Shown: positions 49,801-60,062 of the stretch, piece after piece
Layout of the letters: every line of letters begins with the position of its first letter
Numbering within the stretch: the first letter of the stretch is position 1
NCBI RefSeq assembly: GCF_037975245.1
Contig: NC_092567.1
Location: 24,544,876 to 24,606,875, forward strand
Direction of reading: 5' to 3'
Source of the DNA: Apostichopus japonicus
Taxonomy: Eukaryota > Echinodermata > Holothuroidea > Aspidochirotida > Stichopodidae
Length of the DNA stretch: 62,000 bases
Notes under the pieces: generated by a model
Databases searched by the model: none
Told to the model about the DNA's origin: nothing
What the model saw: only the letters and a program-made list of their open reading frames with translations
Translations under genes and position numbers: made by a program

Positions 49801-52800
49801 CACACCTACACACCAAAGTGTGCGCAATTCAATCAATCTCAGCCACAAACCGGCGCAGGCAACCATATTTACAAGTTACCTCGCAAGTCCCCATTTATAC
49901 ACTTGGGTGAAGAGAGGCAATGGAGATAAAGTGCCTTGCCCAAGGACACAACGCAATGATCTGGCCAGGGCTCGAACCTGTAATCCTAAGATTACCAGTC
50001 CTCATGCCTTAATTAACCACTTGACCACAAGTGGCATTTCAAATAAGGCAGACTTATTAGTCCCCCCCCCCCCCCGCCATCGTCAGTTGTGAAAAACAAG
50101 TTCAGTCGGGTGGAGGGGAAGGGGGGGGGGGCTTGAAAATGGAGTCGGGGAAGAATTAGACCACTCCTTGCGTTTAAACCTGATTATTGAACGAATATGC
50201 CTAAATAGGATCCCCAGCCGCCCCTGCATGGGGGTTGGCTTCAACGACCCCAGGACCACAGCGACTCTCTTGTTATATCCCGGATGTGACTCTGACCTTC
50301 CATAAAGGTTCCAATAAATCTTATTTGTTTTGCAAAAGCTATGAACTTTATTCCTTAATTATTTAAATTGAGCTCTTTTATATACTTAATGGAACATCTG
50401 AAAAAAAAAAAAAAATTTTCTACCTTCTTTCGTTTTGTTGTTTTAAATTTACAATTTCAAACATTTTACCTTAATTCCGAAGACCGCCACCTTTCCATAA
50501 TTCAGCATTTATAAAATTTTTAACCTTCTTTATTCTCACTTTTAACAGGAGATCTAAGCATCGGTGACGTCAATTCTGTCTTACCATTCCTCAACACAAA
50601 CGACATCTTAGAGTTACACGGAAAGTATATTTTAGAGGCGCTTGAAAAGTCTGTACAAGATTACGACCCTATAGCACTTCCTGGGAAATTCCTGCAAGTC
50701 TCAGGTAAGATAAATATCATCATATCATCACACTCTCAAGCATTTTTAAAAGCAAAACACAAGCCGAAACATTAAGCTTGATTTTCGAGGCTTTATTAAA
50801 GAGTATTTTTTTTGTGTGTACAATTGCGAACTGTGGGGCACTATGAAGGATCTTGATCAAGGGGCGGCGGAACCGGGGGGGCACAGGGGGCATGTGCCCC
50901 CCACTTTTCCTCAGGTTAAAAATGTGCACTTTTTCTACATAAAAATTGAGGTGTCTCAAGTTAGCAAGAGAACCAGAACGAACACTCGGGAAGGGCCGTT
51001 TCCGGCCATCTGAGGGGTTTGTAAAACCAAAAATTTTCTTGTACGCTCCGCGCCAACTGATGGTGGCGCTCCGCTCAGATAGTCGTGCATTCAACTTTGC
51101 AAAACCTGTAACGCCCCTGACTTTTAATGAATCTCTGTGGGTCAAACTCAAAGCTATTTCGATTGCAGGAAAACTTTGTTAAGATACTAACAAGAAATAA
51201 ACTCTAATTCGGAAGATTCCTACATTAGCAACTAGCATGATTTCACCTCATTTGGTCTCAAAAGAAAACTACTTCCTTGTTTCCCAATTTGCACATTGGA
51301 TATTGCAGTGCTAGCATACAAATTTTCCTTGATGAGGGGGGGGGGGGGTTGATGGAGTGATGTGTATACGCAAATAAGATAATACAATAAGAGTTATAAA
51401 GGGTGCTAAATATAAGGCTGCATCAGTCGAATCGAATTTCTGCAAAGTGCCCTTTGATGTCGGTGCCCCCCCCCCCCCAGATTAAAAGTGCTTCCGCCGC
51501 CCTTGATCTTGATCGTAAAAATTGACACTTTTCAAAGGAGACTACTTCGTAATATTCTCAACATTAGATGGACCAATAACAATTGGTTATCAAACGATGA
51601 GCTCTACAATGAAACCAACCAAACACCTTGGTCATCCATAGTCGCACATAGAAGATTGAGATTTTTCAGTCATGTAGCAAGACTCCAGGAGGACGCTCCA
51701 GCAAAGGTTGCTTTAAGAGAAGCATTGAGACATACTGCTAAACCAGTAGGGAGGCCCGTGACTATCTTGCTTGGAAAAATAAAGTCGAAATTTAAGGACG
51801 TTAACATTAACAATTTCGAAGAAGCAATTAACCTTGCACAAGATCGTGATACGTGGCGGAGGTTAATCACTGAGCATGTCGGGTAGACGAGACTTAACTT
51901 ACTACTATAGAAAAAAAATCCACACAGACTTTGGAAAACGAAACACAGTGACCCAACGCCTCTAGCTTCATAGCTAGTTTCGTTACTGGGATTATAGTAT
52001 TCATTAAGTTCCTGGCAATAACCAGAAACATCTGGTCGCCGGGGAAAGTTATATCACCGGGCCCTTCATTTTAAGTCTTCCGTTTCGCTTAAGTGAATTA
52101 TAGAGTGAGAATGCATTATGTTTTAACTCATATTTCCCTGCGCCCCCTAATTGTCTTCGGTCGTACTCCGGGGTGGTAGCCCCCTGATTGCCAACTCTAG
52201 TCGGGCTTGGCTAAGTCCAGAGAAATACCTCCCTAACCCTCCCTAACCCTCCTTAACCCTCCCTAACCCTCCCTAACCCTCCCCATCCCTCCCTAACCCA
52301 TAACCCTGACCCGTATTGATTCAACCAGTTGTTATGGAGAGTTTTTGACAAAGGAACCAACGTCCCAGTTTCTACGATATCAGAACAATATTTGTAAAGA
52401 TTTTTTTTTAATAAAGAAGCTGATGAATTTCCCCTAGCTTACACCATTTAATCATGATTTATCCCCCCCCCCCTCTATCTCTCCACCCACCGTCTCACTC
52501 TCTCGCTCTGCCTCGCCGGTTTCTCTCCATCTCAGTTGCGCCACCTTGACTATAGCGCCGTGATATACGGTATACGAACGATATATTTGTAGTATATGTC
52601 TTTACAAACTGACTTGAAAAAGACACCGTTTAATTAGCCGATATAATCTTTTCCCTCCAAAAGCGCCGAACTGGTAAATTGTAGAATGTTTATAACGCGG
52701 TAAGACTATATGAGAATATCAGGCTCGTCCCAAACTTCATCAATTAGCCTCGTCAGTTCCATTTAATTCACCCTGGTTCAACGAAAATTAAAAGCATGTA

Positions 52801-53452
52801 ACATGAAACTCAATCCTTGTATCTCTCAGATTAACCGTTGGAAGAGATATTTTACTATAAACAATCTCGTTTCAAATTAATTTAATATGTCCAATCCAAT
52901 TCATATACTGTCACAGTGAACTGTGGCCTATTATTATTATTAATATCGAGAAGTAGAACATTTGTTTAAAGGTGAGCGTGATGTCGCTTTACAGCAAGAG
53001 AATAGTTTGCGCCACCTTGACTATAGCGCGGTGATATACGGTATGAGAACGTTCTAATATGTGTAGTATGTCTTTACAAACTGGCTTGAAAAAGACACCG
53101 TTTTATTCGCCGATAGAACCATTCAGTTGCTTCTTCAGCAAGTTCGTATCGAAAGTTGTGTAGAAATCAGCTCATGTTTAGGTGCATTTATGGAACGTTA
53201 GGCGCTCCGTGCGCGCCGATTTTCCAAAATTATAGCATGTAGTAACGTCATGCTGTTACAGGATTTCGAAATGCTTATGTTGAATTTGACATGTTGACGG
53301 ACGTAATGATGTATTGTATTTTGTTTCATACCTAATTGTAACATGATGAGGAATACGTTGAAATGGTACGTTACTGTGACACCGTAACGCATTCCTTTCA
53401 GAGGGCGCTATGTAGTAATGACATCTTCGGTTGTTAATAATAAAACACTCAA

Positions 53453-53541
<89 letters not shown>

Positions 53542-53649
53542 CATTGTTGCATTATTCATTTTGCTTTTCTTTCTATTCATATTTATATGTATAGCGCTTT
53601 TGACAACTATTTTGTTTATAATTAGCGCATTATAAATCTTAGTTATTAT

Positions 53650-53686
<37 letters not shown>

Positions 53687-53693
53687 TATGTAC

Positions 53694-53774
<81 letters not shown>

Positions 53775-55474
53775 TATATAATCTCATTCCAAACTTTTCT
53801 CGTTCTCTCTCTTTATATATTTATGTTGAGATAGGATTACTCGTATCATACGACCTATCAAAAGAACCCGGATCTCGAGTGCTTTCGGTCGAAGCGAGAT
53901 GCTCAGAGTGTTCCGTTCCAGATTATGAGCCTCTTCAACTTGACAAAATCTACAGACTAATCGTTCCCACGTACATAGCTAATGGCGGGGATGGGTATAC
54001 TATGATATCAGACAACAAGATTAGTCACATAACTGGTAAGTCACAATATGTAGGTGGGCTTGTGAGATTCTTCAAGACAATATTATATTCCTGGGGTTGA
54101 ATAGTTTCGAAGGGGGAGAGTGCGAGGACTGAACCACTCCATTGGCAGGTAGGATATTTCCAAAAAACAAATGATAGTGAACAGTACTTTAGTTAAATAT
54201 ATAACATGTAGTGCGGTACCACCTAAAACAGTATAAAAGTCTTAAAGATTGTTTTCAAAATTTGCAAAATATACAGCACCATATCCCACCTACACAAATT
54301 ACCCCACTCGTCCCCACCTTCAGCACAATAATGGTGGTTGCGCACATAAGATACTGTCCAAAGCTGTGATTAGGTACGAAGATAACGCAACATCAATATA
54401 AATGTGATCTAATAATAAAAATAGAGCTAGGCCTGCTAAAAGGTTAGTAGGTTATGCATGGGCAAGCCTGACGGATTCTGATGTCTGCATAGCGTGACGG
54501 GACGCATGCGTGCGTACTAATATTATTATGTAGAAATATGCAACACTTGTAAGTGGAACTCGATATGATGTAGAGAAGTGATATTATAGCGTTATACAAT
54601 ATCGGGAGTTTATAGTGACGGGCAATTCCTGTACTGTAATGATAGCATAGTTATAAGGAGCGAATGAACCATACATAATGTTTGTATAGTGATATGCACG
54701 CAATATAATGGTAAATAGAATGTTACGGCAATAGAGAACAACTATATGCATGTGTATATGACGGTATATGCAGTCATGTACAATACCTGTACTGTATAAT
54801 GATAGCATATTAGTAAGGAGCCTCATGTTAGCAATATATGGTAGCAACACAGCCTAATGGTAGCAACACAGTGAGACACATATTGTAAACATATTTAATG
54901 AGTAGTGCAACAATATATAACGCAGATGTGAACCTAGTGTTACTACTGTAGCATTATGAAACATTGTACTCAGTCTAACATATCCTACACTCTAATAACA
55001 GCACACTTGCATTATACTCACTATTCAGTATAACGTGGAACACATGTATGCATGTGAAAACATATGTGATATGTCAACACTAATATATATATAGAACATT
55101 TATGAGATAATGTTATTATACTGATTAATATGAACCACATGTAATGAAATAAACCCTACAATCACATGCATTATAATGATGGCGCAAGTTTTATAATAAT
55201 TACAGCCTTGCACTGCAGGAAATTGCCAAAGTGTCATTCAGGAAGAGAAATAATATCATAAACTATATTTGTGTTTTTTTTACGTCTTTTTTTCTACACA
55301 GGTAATCTCGATGCTGCCGCCCTTACTAATTATCTTACGAAACATTCTCCTATATTAAAAGGCATTGAGAGGAGAATTCAAGTCAAAACTTCCGATTCGG
55401 TCAAAGTGCGCCCTCTATTATTCTTATTTGCTCCGTTGGCATATTACTTTATACGTGATGGTATTGCCACATGA
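36433..55474 (+). CDS. NT5E: Ecto-5'-nucleotidase (CD73-like) paralog B, 8 exons, active site intact
   Basis: Joined exons: 36433-36771, 39791-40004, 42739-42924, 44660-44863, 45282-45533, 50549-50704, 53835-54035, 55302-55474. All splice sites are GT-AG, phases 0,1,1,1,1,1,1, 574 codons plus TGA. The product should be a secreted or cell-surface enzyme converting AMP to adenosine. The signal peptide is residues 1 to about 22. Metal ligands expected for the family are all present: D32 and H34 (HTNDIH), D85 (GDQ), N117 (GNHEFD), H216 (GHAG) and H239 (GGHTD). The catalytic pair is H118 and D121. The C-terminal domain has [20 protein letters not shown], CxxC and [10 protein letters not shown]. 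The C-terminal tail has a hydrophobic run ([13 protein letters not shown]) but ends in polar RDGIAT, a weaker GPI signal than paralog A. Introns total about 17 kb and are full of repeats. Confidence 0.95.
36772..39790. other. Paralog B intron 1
   Basis: About 3 kb. Holds C-rich and G-rich tracts (36955-37070, 38310-38330), the TA array at 37761 and a short fragment of family D near 38245-38290. No gene within. Confidence 0.7.
37761..37843. repeat. (TA)n microsatellite in paralog B intron 1
   Basis: About 41 perfect TA dinucleotides. Confidence 0.95.
39791..40004 (+). CDS. NT5E: Paralog B exon 2 (GNHEFD catalytic motif)
   Basis: Acceptor ccgacag|ACGATT and donor TACAG|gtaatg, 214 nt. Encodes [28 protein letters not shown] and [11 protein letters not shown]117, H118 and D121 fall at the same residue numbers as in human CD73 as I recall it. 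Confidence 0.95.
41150..41512 (+). repeat. Purine-rich minisatellite in paralog B intron 2
   Basis: About 360 bp almost entirely A and G apart from scattered T. It changes from ggagaggaggggagaggagg units to gaattagggagaataatta units. The strand asymmetry is extreme, so triplex or G-quadruplex structures are plausible. Confidence 0.85.
42519..42620 (-). repeat. tRNA-derived SINE fragment
   Basis: The reverse complement contains gaccgggttcgaatcccggt, a textbook T arm and B box, with a gcgggacg stretch upstream. It is adjacent to gagttggaaaatcaagaaca, which recurs in the palindrome at 58982. No full cloverleaf, so not a tRNA gene. Confidence 0.6.
42739..42924 (+). CDS. NT5E: Paralog B exon 3 (GHAG and GGHTD metal motifs)
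   Basis: Acceptor ttctgcag|GAAAAG and donor CTACACAG|gtatac, 186 nt. Encodes [20 protein letters not shown] and [16 protein letters not shown]. Both metal-binding histidines are present, in contrast to paralog A. The third position is Asp241 where human has Asn. Confidence 0.95.
43146..43374 (-). repeat. tRNA-derived SINE, near full length
   Basis: The reverse complement starts with a tRNA-like head (43374-43304): A box ttagctcagtggttaac and B box gagttcgagtcact. A body follows (ggacgttaaatatgaatc, gactgacttcggtcag, cgagttcctgcttgcaagag). Its body matches the plus-strand copy at 45564. Confidence 0.8.
44028..44300. repeat. Tandem duplication containing a SINE tail
   Basis: Two units of about 140 bp (44028 and 44170) share tttcatgtgttgctgac and acctgggtgatgagag. 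The latter, with caattgagattanatg, is a decayed form of the SINE tail at 49907. Confidence 0.7.
44660..44863 (+). CDS. NT5E: Paralog B exon 4
   Basis: Acceptor tttttgcag|GAACTCC and donor AACGAG|gtaagc, 204 nt. Encodes [34 protein letters not shown] and a stretch ending [16 protein letters not shown]. It closely matches paralog A exon 4. Confidence 0.95.
45282..45533 (+). CDS. NT5E: Paralog B exon 5
   Basis: Acceptor cactgcag|ATTCTG and donor CCAGCAG|gtaaaa, 252 nt. Encodes [18 protein letters not shown] and [13 protein letters not shown], the nucleotide-binding motifs. The two exons 4 and 5 are flanked by oppositely oriented SINE copies. Confidence 0.95.
45564..45747 (+). repeat. tRNA-derived SINE, 5'-truncated
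   Basis: Begins at the B box (cccgagttcgagtcactcca) 30 bp after the exon 5 donor. Runs through ggacgttaaatatgaatcta and gagttcctgcttgcaggagg. It is the opposite orientation of 43146-43374. Confidence 0.8.
46558..49759. mobile_element. CACTG-ended element with CCGACTAA subterminal repeats (CACTA-like)
   Basis: Ends cactgaaaa (46558) and ttttcagtg (49759) are inverted and flanked by TA on both sides. About 390 bp at the left and 260 bp at the right are packed with ccgactaa/ttagtcgg words in both orientations, as in CACTA/EnSpm-type elements. The 3.2-kb interior has a tandem duplicate (47812-47940 and 47955-48075; gccagtaat, ggggtacccctgccagt) but no transposase I can recognise. Lies in paralog B intron 5. 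Confidence 0.65.
49762..50040 (-). repeat. tRNA-derived SINE with GGGCAAGGCACTTTATC core
   Basis: The reverse complement has a tRNA-like head (A box tggtcaagtggttaa, B box ggttcgagccctgg), then ttgtgtccttgggcaaggca, a core sequence common in metazoan SINEs. The tail reaches the right end of the CACTG element at 49759. Confidence 0.75.
50549..50704 (+). CDS. NT5E: Paralog B exon 6
   Basis: Acceptor tttaacag|GAGATC and donor GTCTCAG|gtaaga, 156 nt. Encodes [20 protein letters not shown] and ends GKFLQVSG, aligned over its whole length with paralog A exon 6. No open frame of this exon exceeds 60 codons, so it was recovered by homology to paralog A. Confidence 0.93.
50785..51886 (+). pseudogene. 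LINE reverse-transcriptase 3' remnant, split by a MITE
   Basis: Codons after the MITE (51515-51886) read [44 protein letters not shown] and DRDTWRRLI, the typical C-terminal end of non-LTR retrotransposon ORFs. Codons before the MITE (to about 50858) read [20 protein letters not shown], the part that normally precedes it. The halves are separated by the 646-bp MITE and a one-base frame difference, so the copy is dead. Confidence 0.8.
50859..51504. mobile_element. MITE family A copy 1 (GGGCGGCGGAA ends), inside a LINE remnant
   Basis: Ends aaggggcggcggaaccgggg and gcttccgccgccctt. A 10-bp direct duplication, gatcttgatc, flanks it (50849-50858 and 51505-51514). The interior has gtgccccccacttttcctca and long G and C runs. 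No transposase; apparent frames on both strands are not genes. Confidence 0.85.
51887..53455. other. Distal part of paralog B intron 6
   Basis: Contains a ccctaaccct minisatellite (52233-52310) and a duplicated segment, gcgccaccttgactatagcg to aaagacaccgtttna (52537-52633 and 53010-53103). No gene recognised. Confidence 0.6.
53456..53787. repeat. Two long TA arrays around a SINE 3' tail
   Basis: (TA)n at about 53456-53539 and 53653-53787 (the latter with catata interruptions). Between them lies tagcgcttttgacaactatt and a tagcgcattataaatcttag tail with ttattattatta, a common metazoan SINE 3' end. The arrays lie within 50 bp of paralog B exon 7. Confidence 0.85.
53835..54035 (+). CDS. NT5E: Paralog B exon 7
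   Basis: Acceptor ttgagatag|GATTAC, downstream of a ctctctcttt tract, and donor AACTG|gtaagt, 201 nt. Encodes [14 protein letters not shown], a CxxC pair (C473, C476) and [13 protein letters not shown] (Y497, D503). It sits directly after two long TA arrays. Confidence 0.94.
54036..55301. other. Paralog B intron 7
   Basis: AT-rich, with a partial internal duplication (tcctgtactgtaatgatagc at 54627 and acctgtactgtataatgata at 54786). No gene or mobile element recognised. Confidence 0.6.
55302..55474 (+). CDS. NT5E: Paralog B exon 8 (C-terminal end and stop)
   Basis: Acceptor tttctacacag|GTAATC, stop TGA at 55472-55474. Encodes [25 protein letters not shown], then a hydrophobic segment [13 protein letters not shown] and a polar end RDGIAT. 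A possible polyadenylation signal, attaaa, lies at about 55802. Confidence 0.93.
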
Positions 55475-56044
55475 ACGGTCATGTTAAACTTTTAGCAATA
55501 ATGAAAATGAATTATTATTTCTTTCTAATCAATTGAGATAACCATATTTTTTATTTGTTTATTGTTGTTTATTGTTTATTTGGTGCAGGGGGTAATTCTT
55601 TGCCATTATTTGGTATCAACGAAAATTTAAACGAAATTGAGATATTGAAATACCAGAGGAAAACTGTCATTTTTGTATTAATAATCATAATGTATTTAGT
55701 AATATTATATCCAAAGATGTCGTCTAAATGTCCATGTATATATTATCACTAGTGCCAATGTCTGTATTTGTATTTTAAGACTTTGGAGTCGTATTACACT
55801 AATTAAAGATCCACACAACAGAAAATTTCACTTCACGACCGGTTACGTCACGCTCTTTAGGACTCATCAGGCGAAAGTAGGAACCGAACCATCGTGAATG
55901 ATCTTTCATGTGACACATGTATTTCGTCAGTACATCATTGTTTGTGTTCTATACATATATGCTGATTTGAGTAGGTATATATATATATATATCATATATA
56001 TGCTAATGAATGGAGGTATACATGACAAAGGCAAATGAACATAC

Positions 56045-56695
56045 AAGGGCGGCGGAACCGGGGGGGCACAGGGGGCACGTGCCCCCCCACTTTTCCTCAG
56101 GTTAAAAATGTGCCCTTTTTCTACATAAAAATTGAGGTGTCTCAAGTTAGCAAGAGGCCAGGGAACCAGAATGAACACTCGGGAAGGGCCGTTTCCAGCC
56201 ATCTGAGGGGTCTGTAAAACCAAAAATTTTCTTGTACGTTCCACGCCAACCGATGGTGGCGTTCCGCTCAGATAGTCGTGCTTACAACTTTGCAAATCCT
56301 GGCTACGCCCCTGACTTTTAATGAATTTCTGTGGGTCAAACTCAATGCTATTTCGAATGGAAAAAAAAAATTGTTAAGATATTGACAAGAAATAAACTTC
56401 AATTCGGAAGATTCCTACATTAGCAACTAGCATGATTTCACCTCATTTTGTCTCAAAAGAAAACTTGTTCCTTGTTTCCCAATTTGCACATTGGATATTG
56501 CAGTGCTAGTATTTTCCTTTAAGGGGGGGGGGGGGAGGGCGTTGATGGAGTGATGTGTATACGCAAATAAGATAATACAATAAGAGTTATAAAGGCTACT
56601 AAATATAAAGCTGCATCAGTCCAAGCGAATTTCTGCAAAGTGCCCTTTGATGTCGGTGCCCCCCCCCCCAGATTAAAAGTGCTTCCGCCGCCCTT
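56045..56695. mobile_element. MITE family A copy 2
   Basis: Ends aagggcggcggaaccggggg and gcttccgccgccctt, with an interior nearly the same as copy 1. No clean target duplication (left flank gaacatac, right flank gactataac). Confidence 0.85.
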
Positions 56696-58313
56696 GACTA
56701 TAACGTAGGCACCCTCAGCGCGAGTCGTTGTTTGGGTGTTTCAAGATGGCGTGAATGACCTTCAAATAGCTGCAAGAGTAGTTGTTGTCAACAGATGCGA
56801 TATGGCTTCTATGCATTAATTTCTGTGGTAGAGTCACTGAGCGTTAACTGCTGAGAGTTCGAGCAACCACAATAACATTAACAAAGGAGTTAACAGGGTG
56901 TGTTAAATATTAAGTTAAACATTTATGGTCTATGACACAGGTGCGGAAGATATGTATATGTATGTGGAAGCAGTTTTAATCATTTATAAACTATCGGGCA
57001 GCGGGGCAGGTGAACAGAACAACAAGACCCTGGAATATCAAGACCCTGCAGGGAAGACAGTGAATGTCAGTAGATGATAATTTGGCATTTGGTATATGCA
57101 AATACATAATGCCTTATCTAATCCATAACCGCTATGTGTAGAGAACTGTTTGTCAAGGAAAATAACGCAGAAAAGGGTGTATGAAGGAACAAGAAGCGAA
57201 ACCAAAAAGAAAGGAGCAGCCGTTATGATGGGGTTACGATTTGGTTTCACGATTTTATGATAATAATCTATCTCGATTATTGGTAAGTGATCGCCGATAA
57301 ACCTGTATTATATCAATATACATATGAATAAAAAGCCTTAGCAGACGTTTCTGTGTGCTCTAGTATTTTAAAAAAAATTTATTTATTCATTTATTAGGAT
57401 AGTTTTGAATTAGGTTTGGTTGTAGGCCTATCTACTATATTCAATGTTAATCAATACTGAAATCCCATACCAATATAACTCACTAATTATCATTAGCTTC
57501 TCTTTTGTAAACCGAGTTACCTTTGGTTACAGAATGATAGGAGGGCGTGCCTTATCTTATCCGGAGTGTATAACAGTTGATTATAATTATCAACTGTTAA
57601 TCTGTCATATACCAATGTATTTTGGCGACAACACGGTGAGTTATAGGCTACTGTCATATAGCATGGAGTGAGCTCCATGCATATATAATAAGGGGATTTA
57701 TGCTTCAGCACCCATAGGGTTACGACACACGGTACCCGCGGCCTCATCTTGATTTCCAAGGGTTATACACGTCAAAATTGACAGAGAGATTTTGTTTGTT
57801 TGTATATATGCTATTAAGGTATCGTATAAAGTATTAACCACCACAGTGACTGTACGTGTATCTTTTATCCGGTATAGGCCTCAAAAATTATATGCTATAG
57901 ATAGCGCTATTCGGAAGCCATGCTATCATATATACAAGGAAATACGACTTTGGTGTAACATATATGTGCAAACTAATACAATGTGGAATAGCTTAGTATG
58001 TTTTTTTCCAACAAATGTCGGATTATCTTTCATGCATATTTTGAGAATCAGCCATCTTATAGTTATATTTCATTCCTAGCGGAAGTAATCAATGTGATTG
58101 TGAGATGGCGTACGTGGGTGTGCGCTCGCGTGTGTGTGTTTGATACTCGTAAAACGCTCTAACTTCAGAAGGATAACTGGGATACATTTCATGTTTGGTA
58201 TATACGTTCTCCTTAGGAAGAACTGGTTTGAATTGTTGTTGGTATGGGACAAAGGTCATTTCAGGTCAGCGCGGGTCAAAGTCTGAAAACATTGTTCACA
58301 CAATATCTCAAGC
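56696..58313. other. Noncoding stretch downstream of paralog B
   Basis: No gene recognised. The right part (58155-58313) has a single unit of the aaaggtcatttcaggtcagc repeat that is tandem at 32.1-32.8 kb, and MITE copy 3 has inserted into it. Confidence 0.5.
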
Positions 58314-58975
58314 AAGGGCGGCGGAACCGGGGGGGGGGCACAGGGGGCACGTGCCCCCCACTTTTCCTCAGGTTAAAAATGTGCCCTTTTTCTACATAAG
58401 AATTGAGGTGTCTCAAGTTAGCAAGAGGCCAGGGAACCAGAATGAACACTCGGGAAGGGCCGTTCCCGGCCATCTGAGGGGTTTGTAAAACCAAAAATTT
58501 TCTTTGTACTCTCCGCGCCAACCGATGGTGGCGCTCCGCTCAGATAGTCTTGCATACAACTTTGCAAATCCTGGCTACGCCCCTGACTTTTTAATGAGTT
58601 TCTGTGGGTCAAACTCAAAGCTATTTCGAATGGAAAAAATTTGTTAAGATATTAACAAGAAATAAACTCTAATTAGGAAGATTCCTACATTAGCAACTTG
58701 CATGATTTCACCTCATTTTGTCTCAAAAGAAAACTTGTTCCTTGTTTCCCAATTTGCACATTGGATATTGCAGTGCTAGTACGCATATTTTCCTTCAAGG
58801 GGGGGGGGGGGGTGGGCGTTGATGGAGTGATGTGTATACGCAATTAAGAGAATACAATAAGAGTTATAAAGGCTACTAAATATAAGGCTGCATCAGTCCA
58901 ATCGAATATCTGCAAAGTGCCCTTTGATGTCGGTGCCCCCCCCCCCCCCAGATTAAAAGTGCTTCCGCCGCCCTT
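58314..58975. mobile_element. MITE family A copy 3
   Basis: Ends aagggcggcggaaccggggg and gcttccgccgccctt, 662 bp, closely similar to the other two copies. No clean target duplication is seen. A palindrome starts seven bases after its right end. Confidence 0.85.
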
Positions 58976-58981
58976 GTGAAC

Positions 58982-59074
58982 ATATATAAATGAAAATCGT
59001 AATGAGTTGGAAAATCGAGAACAGTGAATCACTGTTCTTGATTTTCCAACTCATTACGATTTTCATTTATATAT
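58982..59074. repeat. 93-bp near-perfect palindrome
   Basis: Arms 58982-59027 and 59029-59074 pair around a single unpaired base, with one mismatch (a G opposite T, which would still pair in RNA). The arm core gagttggaaaatcgagaaca resembles the SINE-linked sequence at 42520. Any reading frame through it is incidental. Confidence 0.9.
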
Positions 59075-59603
59075 ATATATATATAGGAAGCGATTATATA
59101 GGACATTGGACTTCAACAAGAACTAAAACTTGTCTAATACCGGATAATTGTGAAGCATTTGACTTGTTTTCTGATTACGTATACAATTTTTTAATGTCGA
59201 GAGCTGAATAACTCAACGAGAAAAGTTTGTAGTAATTTTTTGCAAGGAAATGCAGTTCTGTTTCTTCCTATATCTCAGACTTACATAGAACATGCGTGCA
59301 CTACATTCACTAAGTGTTTTATATAAGGTATACAGAAATCAACCAATCACGTCACTGAGATGCGTTTTGGGAGAGCTAAAGTAACTCGACGCCTGCACGC
59401 AGATTGTCTAATTTCTAAATTAACGTTATTTTAGAACTGTAACATTCCAGCAAAATGTATTTAGTGAACTCCCCACATTAGTTGAATTTACCTTGTGCGA
59501 ACCGTTTACCTCAGTAAGTTATGTTTGTGTTTCACAATATGTGAGAGATCTAATGTGTCAATATAGGCTAGTTTATTCGTCATTTACAAGTATGTGATGA
59601 ACA

Positions 59604-60062
59604 ATCGCTTCTCAGTCTTTTCTCTAAGATCATGTGTAGAGGAAACTTACTGGGTGCCTTTTCTAAGAAAGTATCATGTGTATCAATATGTTCTCCTTCT
59701 GGCGGTATCTTGATACACACCTGACGATGATCACACAGTCACAGTCCCGATGCAAGGGGACTGGGGTTGAGAGCAGATCAGTCGTTTGGTTGTTTGGTTT
59801 TCGTGTCCAGGTACTTTCCTGGGTGACTTTTCTAAAAAAGTATCATTAAGATCCCCTTCTAGAAGAATCGTGGTACACACCTGACGATGATCACACAGTC
59901 ACAGTCTCGATACAAGGGGGCTGGGGTTGAGAGCGGATCAGTCGTTTGGTTTTTTGGTTTTCGTGTCCAGGTAATTTCCTGGGTGACTTTTCTCAAAAAT
60001 CGAAAGCAATCCCTGTTCGACCTCTCTGCTAAAATCATGTGTAGAATCTGTTTCTACGGGAA
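59604..60062 (+). repeat. U2-snRNA-headed repeats, decayed tandem cluster
   Basis: A decayed U2 head starts at 59604 (atcgcttctcagtcttttct, ctaagatcatgtgtag). Two copies of the body follow, near 59715 and 59875 (cacacctgacgatgatcaca, ctggggttgagagc, gttttcgtgtccaggta). Then comes a second decayed head at about 60019-60061 (ctaaaatcatgtgtagaatc). Same family as 12.8-13.3 kb. Confidence 0.65.

Noticed and set aside
50720-51182. Open frames of 78-143 codons on both strands
   Set aside because: They lie in MITE family A and recur at its other copies (56.0 and 58.3 kb). They follow from the repeat's composition.
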